From NCBI GenBank assembly GCA_023213395.1, contig CM041465.1:17112001-17176000 (forward strand): DNA of 64,000 nt, written 5' to 3'. Below are positions 21,874 through 33,399 of this stretch, piece by piece. The position numbers were made by a program, and so were the translations under genes. Every line of letters starts with the position of its first letter. Positions within the stretch are counted from its first letter, which is position 1. The notes under the pieces are model-generated. The model searched no databases and was not told where the DNA came from. It worked only from the letters and a program-made list of their open reading frames with translations. This DNA is from Cycas panzhihuaensis. Lineage: Eukaryota > Cycadophyta.

Positions 21874-22899
21874 CTTACTTCTTTTAGCTGGGGGCACCCC
21901 ACTTCAGAATGAGTATAAATTACCACTTTGGAGTGAGTATAAACTACCAATCCATGATAAGTATAAACTATCAGTTTGGTAAGATTATAGGTTAGGGTAG
22001 TTGTGAGATTATGGTGATAGGTATGAGACTGAAGCAAGATATGTGAAATGGCTAGACCCACATGGGAATCTTGGGCCATGGAGGATCTTGGTAGCAGGCA
22101 AGTTCCTGAAAGCTTCTTGCCTCTGGAAGGAGCCAATGAATAATCCAATATACTTAGGTAGTTAGTCATTTATTAAGAAATATTAGTTTTGCTTAGTAAA
22201 TGACCTACTTTCTTCATGATATATTATGTGAATGTGGGATTATCCTATGCTTATATAATCTATCAGGGGTATGATGTGAGTTATATTAGTTTCCTTTTAG
22301 GAGATTTATATTACTCCATCTTCTTCTTTTATAAACTTATTACTATTTGTGTTCTAGGTGGTTTTAAGTTTATAAAAATAGAATAAGTAAACCTTTCACT
22401 TACCCTATTTTGATCTTTTATTTATCTCCTAATTTTCATTCTTTCCTATAATATGGTCTTTCCTAAACCATACTACTCTAGAATAAGTATAAATTACCAT
22501 GTATATAGTATGATAAAAATTTAAAATAGTACATAACCAAAAATAATAAAAAAGTAAAGATGATGAAAATCATTGCATGTTTCCTTGGACAAGTCATTCT
22601 AATAAATGTATCCTATACTATGATATAAATGGGAATAAGGAGGATGAAGCTTTAGAGATAAGTAATCATACATAAGTTTTAAGAAAAAGAAAATCAATAT
22701 ATACATGATGTCAAAATATGGTACATCTGTCACCTAGGTGACCCATCATACATGATTTATGATACATGATATATGATACATGACATATACAACTCAAGGC
22801 TTACAAAATACCTCATATCATCCTCCTACCTCCTAGATAACATATCATACACTCATCTCTAGGATCCCTAATGAGATCCCTAAGGTATGTCAGGATTTG
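21874..22899 (+). other. Element A 3' spacer with motif repeats
   Basis: Three copies of GAGTATAAACTACC-like motifs lie at ~21908-21980. The rest is AT-rich without a recognised gene. A cryptic repeat of ATGATACATG units lies at ~22743-22790. The 102-residue minus-strand frame at 21861-22169 has no known domain. Confidence 0.5.
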
Positions 22900-24596
22900 C
22901 TCTCTGTCTCCTTCTAAAAGTCTCCCTATGAGAAGACTCTCCCCTAGGTGGGAGATGGTGTCGCTCCTATCATACTATACCACTAGTTAATGGGGTATAT
23001 TTGGCCCCTACTTGAGCCAGTGTTGTCCTCTGTAAGTGTCTCCTCTCCTCCTTACCTGCCCTCAACTCCATCTCTTACTTTGTAATTGCATTCTCATATC
23101 TATATAAAGGTCTCGAGCTCTTAGTGCATGGAGATAATAATCTATCTAGTGTCCTAGACATCTATGATCCACTACATTCTTAATGGGTGCCTCATCCAAT
23201 GCTAGAACATATGGGAAGATCACCTTCAGATTCCTCTGCACCTCCCTCAAGTTGACCATCTCATCACCTATCCAATGGAAACATATTATATATAGTCAAT
23301 TCCTTAGAGAAGAAAACAAACTCTAAAAGTAAAAGGAATTTAATATGATACAAGAAATTAATTAATCAAATTATATACCTAGAGATTTGCCTCTTATTGG
23401 CTCTCCAGCTAGTAGTGCCTCTCCTCCCTGTGGCTCTTAGTGAGCCTTCTGTATAACTCCTCCATCACCAACTCCACCTCCTCTATCTCTACCCTACTCA
23501 TCTATAGAGCCTAGCTCCATACTTTGAATAGAGCCCCCTCTCCTCTCTACAGGTGCTCCACCTCCCTATCTAAGTACCTATTGACTATTACCTACTCTGC
23601 CACTAGAGGAGGAACCTCCTCTACCTACTTGGCCTAACTCCTCTCCTCTACCAATACCTTTGCCACCACAAGACCCTCCATCGTGTCCTCCTCCTCTCCT
23701 TTCCCATGCTACTGGAGCCTCCTTTATTGTTGTCCTCTCTGCAACATCCATCTCATCATCACTCTATGCTAGGAGCCTAGCATAAGCATCCTCGATAAGA
23801 TGCCTCTTTATCATCCTATTAATCATGGGATTGTAAGTCATTCTTATAATGATCACTAATCTGTTGTGGATACTTGACCTCATATGCCATCTATTTATGC
23901 TTGGATCCATCAACATCAATACTCTTGGCTCTCCTCTAGGTTGTATTAGTGGAATGTGATTATAGAGCTAGCACATAAGGATCGAACTGTACGAAAATCC
24001 ACCTCTACCTATCCTCTGAATCCTTGATAGTTGGTGATTGATATTGTCTTCTACATACTATCCCCAGTTAATTTAGACCTCATGCTCGCATTATCATACA
24101 ATCCTTGTCCACTAAACTGAGATCCCCATAAAATTCTATGTCCTAGTAATCTGATATGTAATGATGAGAGTGATGATCCTCCTCACCATCAGGACTCCAT
24201 CTGCCATTCAGATCACCTCAATTGAAATCCTATGCTAATCTATCTACTTAATAAATCCTCTCATATAAGTATTGCATGTTATCTATGACTCCTCATCTAT
24301 CACCCTAATGAGACGTACTCTCTCTCCATACTAGTTGATATCTAAGATCCTCCCTACATCTCTTAAGAGTGATTTCTAAGTGTTTGATACCTTGAACTCT
24401 GAATATGTGTTGCCCTAGAATCTAACAACTCACGAAATCATGTAGTATCTCATGCTCCATGACTAGCTGAATAGAGGCACTCACCCTTGCCATGCCACAT
24501 GCATGTAGAATCCCATATTTTAGCCTCATCTAATTGGTTAACAAACTCCTTGATGATAGCTCCCTTATTCTCATGAGTCTCTAATCTCTCCAAGGC
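22900..24596 (-). pseudogene. Degraded PMD gene antisense to element A
   Basis: On the minus strand the exon opens after ATGTAG|GCC (acceptor AG at 24598-24597). Pieces in shifting frames match the PMD of the CpG-rich element in order: KYGILHACGMA, EHEILHDFVSC, HLEITLK, then DVGRIL at 24360-24343 followed by YGERVRLIRV (there DVRRIL, then TGRPVRLRAL). An acidic SDDEMD segment and a Gly-rich tail follow, then an intron (23378-23268), then EVQR at 23244-23233 and IFPYV. Decay is heavy, with several frameshifts and stops at Gln and Trp sites. Identity rests on collinear weak matches. Confidence 0.6.
23268..23378 (-). other. Intron of the element A PMD relic
   Basis: Donor CTAG|GTATATAATTTG and acceptor CCATTGGATAG|GTGATGAG on the minus strand, ~111 nt and AT-rich. 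The acceptor context and the codon phase before EVQR match the other PMD copy (3911/3912). Confidence 0.5.
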
Positions 24597-24598
24597 CT

Positions 24599-25369
24599 AC
24601 ATTTTAGTAAATTCAATTAGTTAACATCAATTTTAAGTCAAAAGTTTCATCAATATCAAGCAAAGCTTTTTGAAATCTCAAAAAATATGTTTAACAAATT
24701 AAAAAGTGTAATTTCACTATGAAAAATGTGATTTCAGAGTGAAAAATATGACTTCCCCCAATGGCCTAAATATTGAAGTTACATTTTTCACTGGTTTGTT
24801 ATGTGTTTCATTTGAAAGTCACATTTTTAATATAGTGCCCATACTTCTCACACTGTATTATCGTATTTTTTGTTTTAAATTTGAAAAATAAAACAAATAA
24901 ACTACTCCACTGACTGGGTATCTTACTCACTACTCTATTATAGTCTCTCACACACTATGGATTTGATCACCTATCCAATGAAGCTTGTAATCTTACTCAA
25001 ATGTAGAGAAATCACCTCAGGAGCTCTCCTTTTTCCTTCCTTATCCTCATGAAAATGAAATCATTCTTTATCATTTTTCTTTCATATAAAGGGCCCTTTC
25101 TAGCCCTTTTTTCCCTTTTTGCCTATGCAATCCTCCAAGCTTACCATTGAAACTATCAAAATGGGACATACTCTAATTTAGTCATAATTTCCTCCAGATT
25201 CACACTAAAGCATAACAAACATGAGTTTTTCACTTTGACAAAGTTTAAGGTATTAAAGGATTATCCAAGCTCTTTTTCCCCTTTGATGTTTGATTGCTTA
25301 CTGAATCCCATTTCACGTAGCAATTTGCTATTCTTACCTTTAAGGGGATTATCACTCTAAGCTTCTATT
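24599..25369. other. AT-rich spacer of element A, no gene recognised
   Basis: Next to the PMD acceptor this is probably intron on the minus strand. Repeated short phrases such as GTGAAAAATATGA and TCACATTTTTCA occur around 24700-24850 and again near 34650-34740. Confidence 0.35.
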
Positions 25370-25830
25370 TACTTGTTAATGAGTATAAACTATGATAAGA
25401 TCACACTCTGAGCTTTCATTTGCATGTTGATGAATCTAAACTATGAAAGGATTATCACTCTGAGCTTCCATTTACTTCTTAATGAGTATAAACTATGACA
25501 AGACCATGCTCTGAGGCCTCCATACCTATTAATGAGCCTAAACTATGATAGGGACCACTCTAAATCTAATTGTTAATGAGGTTAAAAGATGATAATCAGC
25601 CTCCAAAAGCCCTCACCCCATTAAAAAGGCTAAACTATGACGAGTTCACTATGAAAAGTCATTTGTTAACGAGCTTAAACTACGATAGTCTATCCTTTTT
25701 TCTCCAGCAAAGAGATTTTACTCTAAAAAGTCACCTGTTAATAAGCTTAAACTATGACAGTCTATCCCTTTTACTCTAGTAAAAGGACTTCCCTCTGATG
25801 CATGGTTAACAAGAGATAAACTATGACTAG
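25370..25830 (+). repeat. Degenerate array of ~9 TTAATGAGNNTAAACTATGA units
   Basis: Units sit near 25377, 25428, 25481, 25531, 25572, 25620, 25667, 25738 and 25806, spaced about 40-70 bases, often followed by a CACTCTGAGC-like or GACCACTCT-like segment. The same core motif occurs singly elsewhere after RT, RNase H or integrase relics. Spacers vary in length and sequence and are not unique inserts. Confidence 0.75.
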
Positions 25831-25904
25831 GTGTATAGTAAGGGCCCACCCAGTTTGTGGGAATTAGATAGTATTCATTTAATGATGAAGTCCTATCCAG
25901 TTTG

Positions 25905-26200
25905 TGAAGGAGATTAATGTCATAAGGTCATTACATTACTTGATTATTTCTAAAAAGGGTCTTACATAAACTTTAAATTAGATTACTTAAATGAAATTCA
26001 CTTTTATATGCATTATATATAATTTCATTTCACCTAGCTCTAATTCTCCCTCTCTCAATATAAAAGTAAAATCTCAATAGAGGAGACTCATTCTTATCTC
26101 TCCATTTTATGAGAGCTACTCTTTTTCTCTCAAGTCTCTCTTACTTCCATATTTACCTTTGTGTTTAGTGCATAGAGATGAAAGATAGATCCACTCTTTT
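25905..26200 (+). repeat. Outer 5' LTR of Copia 2
   Basis: Begins TGAAGGAGATTAATG and ends CCACTCTTTT. It matches 26201-26493 and 33400-33697. The terminal CA is missing at the junction with the second LTR. Confidence 0.85.
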
Positions 26201-26493
26201 TGGGTTAATACCACAAGGTCATTACATTAGTTGATTATTTCTAAAAGGGATTTTAAGTGAACTTTAAATTAGATCACTTACGTGAAATGTACTTTCATGT
26301 ACATTATGTGTAATTTCATTTCACCTAACTCTAATGCTCCCTCTCTCAATATAAAAATATAAGATTTATGGAGGAGACTTATTCTTACCTCCCTATTTTA
26401 TGAGAGCTACTCTCTTTCCCTCAAGTCTCTCTTGCTTCTATGTTTGCCTTTGGGTTTAGTGCATCGAGATGAAGGATAGATCCACTCTTTTTA
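26201..26493 (+). repeat. Inner 5' LTR of Copia 2
   Basis: Begins TGGGTTAATACCACAAGG, a few bases shorter at its start than the other copies, and ends CACTCTTTTTA next to the primer site. Confidence 0.85.
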
Positions 26494-26495
26494 TG

Positions 26496-26507
26496 TGGTA
26501 TCAGAGC
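26496..26507 (+). other. Primer-binding site of Copia 2 (initiator tRNA-Met)
   Basis: TGGTATCAGAGC, a perfect match to the plant copia consensus, two bases after the inner LTR. Confidence 0.92.
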
Positions 26508-28458
26508 TTGCTACCTTCATATTCTTCACTTTCACTTGCAATAGAGCCATCACTTCCTTCTCCCTCACAATCCATGTGATGAAGGGGATTATGAAAGTGG
26601 ATTTAGAAATATTTTTAAGTTATTATCATAGCATATTTTATATAGTTTGCTTTCTCTTTCTCTTTTCCAGGTTTGGAAATACAATATAAGGAGTTGTAAG
26701 GTCGAAGGATTTCAATCTTTTCGTGGCTATTTATGCTATCTCATCCTTCTTTTCTTTCCCCTCTTTTTGTCTATTTAACAAGGGAAAATACTTCTGAAAT
26801 TTTTTTAGCTTTTAGAGGAATGATTGTAAGGGAAGGTTCTACCCAAATTTTTAAAATAATTTAGATCCATTTAAAATATCCATCATTGTATGCTCTAACC
26901 TTGCCCATATTGGGGCCATGATGATAAAAAAATAATGGAAATTTCATATGGTATCATGTGTTAATGAGATATTAGAAAGCTAAAAGTTTTACAGAAATAA
27001 AATTTATTTGTCAAACTTTACAGATCTACAAAACTCCAATTAACATAATTCTAATTCTTAAAGATAAAGCTTTGATTACTACTTTCCAATACAAAAATTG
27101 ACACCTAATTTTGATGTCACATGAGAAAGTTATTGTTGTTTTAGTGAGCATCATTTACTTTTAGTAAGAATTCTAGAAATATTTATTCTTCTAACTTTGT
27201 GGGATTGCCAAAATTTTTTTAAAACTCATTTAGACCCAATTTCGCTTCTTAAAGATGAAGCTCTAAGTCTAGTTTTTAGCAAAAAAATTGCTGCTCAATT
27301 TCAATATTGTGGGAGAAAGTTATTACTATTTTAGTGAAGACTATTTTTTTGTATTAAAAAAAAAGAAAGAAAAGTGAAGAATTTTTCTTCTTTCTTTTTA
27401 TAAGGCTTAAAAGCCCATTGTAAAAGTGAGTAAAAAGCACCTAGATTAGAGCAATATTTGGTATCCTCACTCACTTATTAGCATTACATTTTAGCACTCT
27501 AAAATCACTTCAAGAAAGCAATCTAAAGACACTCCAAGTAAGCACTCTAAAAGCACTCTAAGCAAGCATTCTAGTTTTTAGTTAAATGTACATTTGATGC
27601 AATTCGATAATCTTTTCACTCTTCCTAAAAGGAACACATCACGTACACTATTTTCTACCATCTTGTGCATGTTTATACACTCACCAAGGTTGATATACCT
27701 TGGTTGGAGAACTGTTATACTATAAAAGAGGTGTGGATTTCAAATTGGGACCAGATTGAACTAGAATATTGGTGAGGTTTGGTTAGCCATACCATTGTGC
27801 ATCAATTAGGGATCATCCTGATAACTAACCAGGAAAACTAAAACTTTAATACAAGATTAAAATATACCCAATCTAATATCTGTGATAGCCATGGGTATGC
27901 ACATACCACTCTTTAGAGAAGATATATAGCTTCTCATTGGTGAATTGAGTGAGGATTAGGAGTACTTGGGCTCCGTTGTGACTTGGATTTTATCACCAAG
28001 CATAATTACAAGTATTACGGGTGAAGACCAACTTAATTCTATTAGAAGGCTAGGCATCTCTTCAACAACCTCAACTACATATTGGTCATAAGTTAGAGGA
28101 TATTGGGTTGATTATGCATCCTACATTTAAGTTTCAAGTTGTGTACACCCAATGATATCAACTTCCACATTGACCTATAATCTTGTATATTGATCACTTA
28201 CTTATTTATAAAAAGTGATCCATAGTGTAATCATAATCATAGTGCTTCTCATATTACTACTGCATTAAATTAATATTTGTCACAAGAATTGGTGACTTTT
28301 CTCTAAGTTGCTCCCTTCATCTTTGAGAAACCATTCTCACTTCTTCTTCCTTCTGTTACACTACTTCATTACATCTCCCATCTGTAAATAGTGATTAGTC
28401 ATTTATTAACATCACTTTTATAGTCCCCTGTTTATTTCTTCCCTTCTTAAAAGATACT
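26508..28458 (+). other. Leader of Copia 2
   Basis: AT-rich, without a conserved ORF. The segment at 27680-28110 matches the Copia 1 leader, and CTTGG...CCAAG within GTGACTTGGATTTTATCACC can pair. Short direct repeats AAGCACTCTAAA lie near 27530-27565. Confidence 0.55.
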
Positions 28459-29560
28459 ATATCTTCATAGTTCAAGCAAAATATGAACTATATTCTAAAA
28501 AGGAAAGAAAATTAGGACATGTATTTCACTAGTGTTAGAAATATTGTAAAGTATGAAGGTCGATGGAGAGATCACTTATAACCTACACCATATGTTATAG
28601 CTACAACTACCTTAGTTGCTTTTAGAGGAGGTGCTCTAATTATTCCCACTGAAATTATAGCTAAATGCCAATGGAAACTTGATGATGATAAAATTCATAT
28701 AGGGATACTTCTTATCACTGATTATTCCTTACATAATCTCATTAATGAAGTTGTACATGATACAGCATGGAAAGTTCTTGAAGTTGTTAAGAAGAACTTT
28801 GACACTAAATTAGACTTAGAATTTATTTACTTAGTGCTGAAGATGAACAAATTAAAAATGTAGAAAGGACATGCAAGTGAGACAATCAATCTCCTTTATC
28901 TAATCAAGTAAGCCATTGATAAAGATTTTAAAACTCAATGTATTACATTGGCTTTCTTAATTTAGTCATGTATCCATACCCTAGATTACAAAAATCTATT
29001 AGGAAGTCTTCAATCTAGTGGCACTTTGAAGACCCTAAACTTTAAGGCTCTTACTGATAAGTTCATTGAATTTAATAAGACCTTTGATACCAACTTTGCC
29101 ACTATATCAGATCTAACTGATGCTACTTTTGAAGTGGAAGAAGATCTTTGTTATACCAAAAATCAAGGTTAGTATTCTCATAGAGGTGGTAATTCCCATG
29201 GAAAAGGAAGAGGTAGACAATAAGGATAACATCCTCTTAATCAAGAAGATCCTTAACTCTAACAAAAATAGTCTCAAGGCCAAGGCCAAAATAATCAACC
29301 TAGACCTAGATCTAGTAATCAGAGATAATCCAACCAACCTAATACTTCTTATGGGACTGGAAATCAAACAATTATGTGCCAAAGGTGTAATAGAAAAGGA
29401 CATTATGCCAAATATTATAGAACTACCACCAATAAACTACCAAGCTATTAATAGTGCCATGGTGCACATAATGTTGATAATACTTCTTTTGAAGATGCTT
29501 TTGGTAGAATGCAATTTGCTCATGCATACCTTTAAAGAATTGGGACCACTTCATCAAATG
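28459..29560 (+). pseudogene. Copia 2 gag relic
   Basis: Aligned to Copia 1 gag, the start codon is now ATA at 28459. Segments KYEGRWRDHL, VVHDTAWKVLEVVKKNFD and TKLDLEFIYLVLKMNKLKM follow. The zinc knuckle (29377-29418) reads CQRCNRKGHYAKYY: the last Cys is Tyr, as in Copia 1. A 178-residue open frame at 29120-29656 is in another frame and is spurious. Stops include Gln positions. Confidence 0.8.
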
Positions 29561-29639
29561 TTATTAATAGATCCATTAAGTATATTGAAGCTTATTGTGG
29601 CTATGCTTATTCACTTTTGCCTTCACAACTTGGAGTTAC

Positions 29640-30960
29640 AAATAGTACCACCTTAAATACTTCATCTTGGATCATGGATACTAGAGAAGCATAATATATG
29701 GCTTGTCATCACCAGTTCTTTTAGGATTTTGACTTTGAAGTTCATGGTGTTATACACATGGCTGACAAATTATCTCAACTAGTCGAAGGACTTGTAATTG
29801 TTTGCCTAAAACTCCCAATCCTTCTAGATTTCATCCTTGTTGATGTTTTATATATTCCTACTCTGAAGTATAATCTGCTCTCCCTATCCACCATTGTTTC
29901 TCATGGATTTTATTTGAGTGTAACTACAAATAATCAAACTCTCTGTGTCATTCACCCTGCTTCAAATCTTATGGTTATGACCATAATTCTTGATGGCAAA
30001 CCTTTTTGCCTAACTGGCTCACCATCCTCTAAAGCCAACTATGTTGATGATGACTCTACTTTTACCAGAACCTTGGCTCCTTAAAAGTTATCCCAAGTAG
30101 CCCTATGGTATGCTCATATAGGCCATATCAAAATTAATCATTTAAAATAACTACATGCCACTCTTCCTAGTATGCATAGGCTCTCCTTTAAGCCCTTTAA
30201 ATGCAAATCATGTATCATTGCCAAATCTTAAAGATAACCCTTTCCTCATAGTCAGTGGAAATCTAGCCAACCTTTATAGCTTATATACTTAGATATATCT
30301 CATCCTATGCCTATCCCTTCTCTTAAGAAGAAATGGTACTATATTAATTTCATTGATAATTTTACCAAGAAAGTATGGGTTATTTTACTTGCAAAGAAAG
30401 ATGAAGCATTTTTTACATTTTAAGCATTCAAGGCCTACATGGAAAATGAATCTAGATTCAAGATCAAAATACTCAGGATTGATAATAGTTAGGAGTACAC
30501 ATCTAATAAGTTTGAATCCTACCTATTTTAACATGGAATTAAACATCAGACTACTGTTATAGGTACACCTCCTCAAAATAGAGTTGCCAAGTATAGGAAC
30601 AGGACCATCATGGACATGGCTTATGCTATGCTGGTATATAAGAATGTCCCTATCTATCTTTAGGCTGAGACTATCTAAACTACCATGTATTGCATCAATA
30701 ATGTTAGTCCCTCTAAGCTCAACCCCTCTCTACATGAAATGTGGTATGGACAAACCCCTTCTATCTCCCACTTCAAAATTTTTGGCTCTACTTATTATGC
30801 TCATATTCTAGAGGAAGATAAGAACAAGCTCTAAGATAGAGCCCTCAAAGGCATATTTGTTGGATAACCTATGGACAAAAAGGGGTACAAGCTTTTCATA
30901 CCTTCACAGCATAAAATTATCATCACTAGAGATGTTATCTTTGTAAAGAATGAAGATCAA
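29640..30960 (+). pseudogene. Copia 2 protease and integrase relic
   Basis: WIMDTREA replaces the protease W-D-S-G-A region. DVLYIPTLKYNLLSLSTIVS is the conserved protease C-part. The integrase zinc region shows YAHIGHIKINHL and KCKSCIIAKS; core pieces include YLDIS, FIDNFTKKVW, LRIDNS and GTPPQNRVAKYRNR, where the catalytic Glu is Lys. GIFVG and KGYKLFIPSQ end the domain. One frame is kept, interrupted by stops. Confidence 0.82.
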
Positions 30961-31480
30961 TTACTCATACTTGACTTTAAAATGCCTTCATGTTGATTTA
31001 ATGATGATATTGAATTTGATGTCCAGATTCTAAATTTTAGGAGGGGAGATGCTCAAGAGTTGCTCAAAATCTTAGAATCTAGTAATAGAGCCCCAAAGGA
31101 TAAAAGTTATGACTCCTAGTAAATGTATACACATCTAGCACCATCATTTGTAAATAGCCAAGTTGACAAAGGTAAAGCCATAATAGAAAGATCATCTTCT
31201 CTAACATCTGTGGCTAGCCCATCTTCTCCAGCATCATCAACTTCCTCTGTGCTAAATATTTCATACAATCCTTTTTAGGATCAAAACAAAGACTAAGAGG
31301 CTATGGAAATAAAAACCTCATTCCTAACTTAAGGTTTTCATGAAGCCTACCAACTACACAAGGACATGTGACCATATGAGGTAGGCAAAATTAGCACTAG
31401 AAGTTCCCATAGAGCAAGGATACATGAATCACTTTCTGTTGAGCTTGAACTGGAAGAATTACACCTTGCTCTTACTGAAA
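30961..31480 (+). other. Copia 2 integrase-RT linker
   Basis: Ser/Pro-rich relic (SSSPASSTSSVLN) of low complexity before RT. No domain is seen. Confidence 0.5.
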
Positions 31481-33000
31481 AACCCCTAATGTACCAAGAA
31501 GTTGTAATGCACATAGCTTGGAGAAATGCCATGAATGAAGAGTACCAATCTCTTATCAAGAGCAGTACATAGGAGCTTATTGATCTATCACTTAAAAGAA
31601 AGGTAGTTTAAAATAAATGGGTGTTCAAAAATAAGCATAGATCAGATGGTACCCTTAAAAAATATAAGGCAAGGTTGGTAGTAAAAGGATTCATACAAAG
31701 GGAATGCATCAACTACACTGAAATCTTTGTTCCTATAACCAAGTGGCCTATAATCAGAACTCTTATAGCCTTGGCTGCTCAACATGGTTGGAAAATCTAC
31801 CAACTCGATGTTAAGACCACATTTCTCAATGGGGACCTTAAATAAGAAATTTAAATGGCTCGACCAGAAGGATATAAGATTGTTGGTCAGGAGCATAAGG
31901 TTTGCAAGCTCAAAAAGTCCTTGTACGGCCTAAAACAAGCCCCTCGTGCTTAGTTTACTAAGTTGTCTGAAAGAATGAGGTAACTTGGATATGAGGTTTG
32001 TGACTATCAAGATATTGATGCAATATTATTTATCAAGTACCAACATGATAAAGTCACTTACCTATTAATATTTGTGGATGATATGCTAATAACGAGGAAT
32101 AGTGAATAGGTAATTAGCCAACTGAAGAAGGACCTTACTAAAACTTTTAAATTGTTTGACCTCAGGTTGATGAAATATTACTTAGGAATTAAAGTAACTC
32201 AAAAGAATGGCAAAATCTTTCTCTCTTAAGAAAAATATATCAATGACCTTCTAACAAAGTTTTAGTTGGAAGGTGCTTGAATAGTGGCTATATCTATTGA
32301 GCCTAATATTAAACTCTCAGTTGATGGTAACACTAAGGAGGCATATGCAACACTCTATAGACAACTTATAGGTAGTCTCATCTATACTACTAACACAAGG
32401 CTAGATATTGCACACTATGTTGGTATTCTTGCAAGGTTCATGACAAATCCTAAGTAAAATCACTGGTAAGCTATAATACAAGTGTTGACGTACCTAAATA
32501 TGACCAACAAATATGGTTTGTTGTATGAACCTGATGTAAAATTTAAACTTTATGTATACACAAACTCAAACTTTGTCAGAGATAAAGACACAAGAAGATC
32601 TACATCTTTGCATGTAACATTTCTTAGAATAGCACCAATGTCATGGAGATCCAGATAGTAGAAGATAATTGTAGACTGAACTACCAAAGTCGAATATATT
32701 GCTACTTCTGAGACAATCAAGGAGGCTATATGGCTTAGAAAATTATTGAATACATTAAATGCCACTCAAACAAGTTTGACTAGCTTACATGTAGATAATC
32801 AATCTATAATCCAAATGGCTAAAATTATTATATTTCATGATTGTACCAAATATATAAGTATAAAAGTCCATAGGATTAGAGAACTAGTTCACGATAGCAT
32901 AATTCAACTAGAGTACTACCCCATAGTAGATTAAGTGGCTAGTATCTTTACCAAACCACTAAAGAGGATGAAGTTTGAACAGTTTCGAAGGTAACTTGGC
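31481..33000 (+). pseudogene. Copia 2 reverse transcriptase and RNase H relic
   Basis: Starts WRNAMNEEYQSL; then KHRSDGTLKKYKARLVVKGF (31630), ALAAQHGWKIYQLDVKTTFL, KSLYGLKQAPRA, and the catalytic FVDD at 32071-32082, intact. LGIKVTQKNGKIFLS, LIGSLIYTTNTRLDIAH and RNase H segments SWRSR, LHVDNQSIIQMAK and HRIRELV follow. The frame is that of gag. Stops replace Gln and Trp of the copia consensus. Confidence 0.87.
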
Positions 33001-33388
33001 CTTAGGGCCTCTATCTATAATTGATTGAAGGAGATGACAATAGGACCATCATACTTTGTCTTATTTATAAAAACCCCTTATGGGCATGAAAGGATAAGGG
33101 TTATATCATTTTGGAAAATTAGAACCTGTAAAAACCTAAAAGCGCATGGGGGATGACTAAATGGTATATGGAGACTCAATAGTTTTCAACTAAAAAATTC
33201 ATTGTAATAATTGGCTATCTAGCTTTATTTAAAGAACCACCTGACCTAGGTTCGTATATTAAAAAATCTATGGGTTTTCTTTCCTATAAGGGTTTCTCAC
33301 AAAGTGTCATAGTAGTTTACTTTGTAAGAGACTCAAATGAAGACCTCATAGGATTGAATAAAATAGGATGAAATGACCTTCTACCATT
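33001..33388 (+). other. 3' untranslated region of Copia 2
   Basis: Contains one copy of AAAACCCCTTATGGGCATGA (~33068), shared with the Copia 1 3' region, and AT-rich sequence up to the polypurine tract. Confidence 0.5.
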
Positions 33389-33399
33389 AAGGGGGAGAT
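33389..33399 (+). other. Polypurine tract of Copia 2
   Basis: AAGGGGGAGAT directly before the 3' LTR. Confidence 0.85.

Noticed and set aside
25370-25830. Possible CRISPR-like array
   Set aside because: Units are degenerate, spacers vary in length and share sequence, and this is plant retroelement DNA.
29120-29656. 178-residue plus-strand open frame in Copia 2
   Set aside because: It is out of frame with the gag zinc knuckle at 29377; the true gag frame runs through it.
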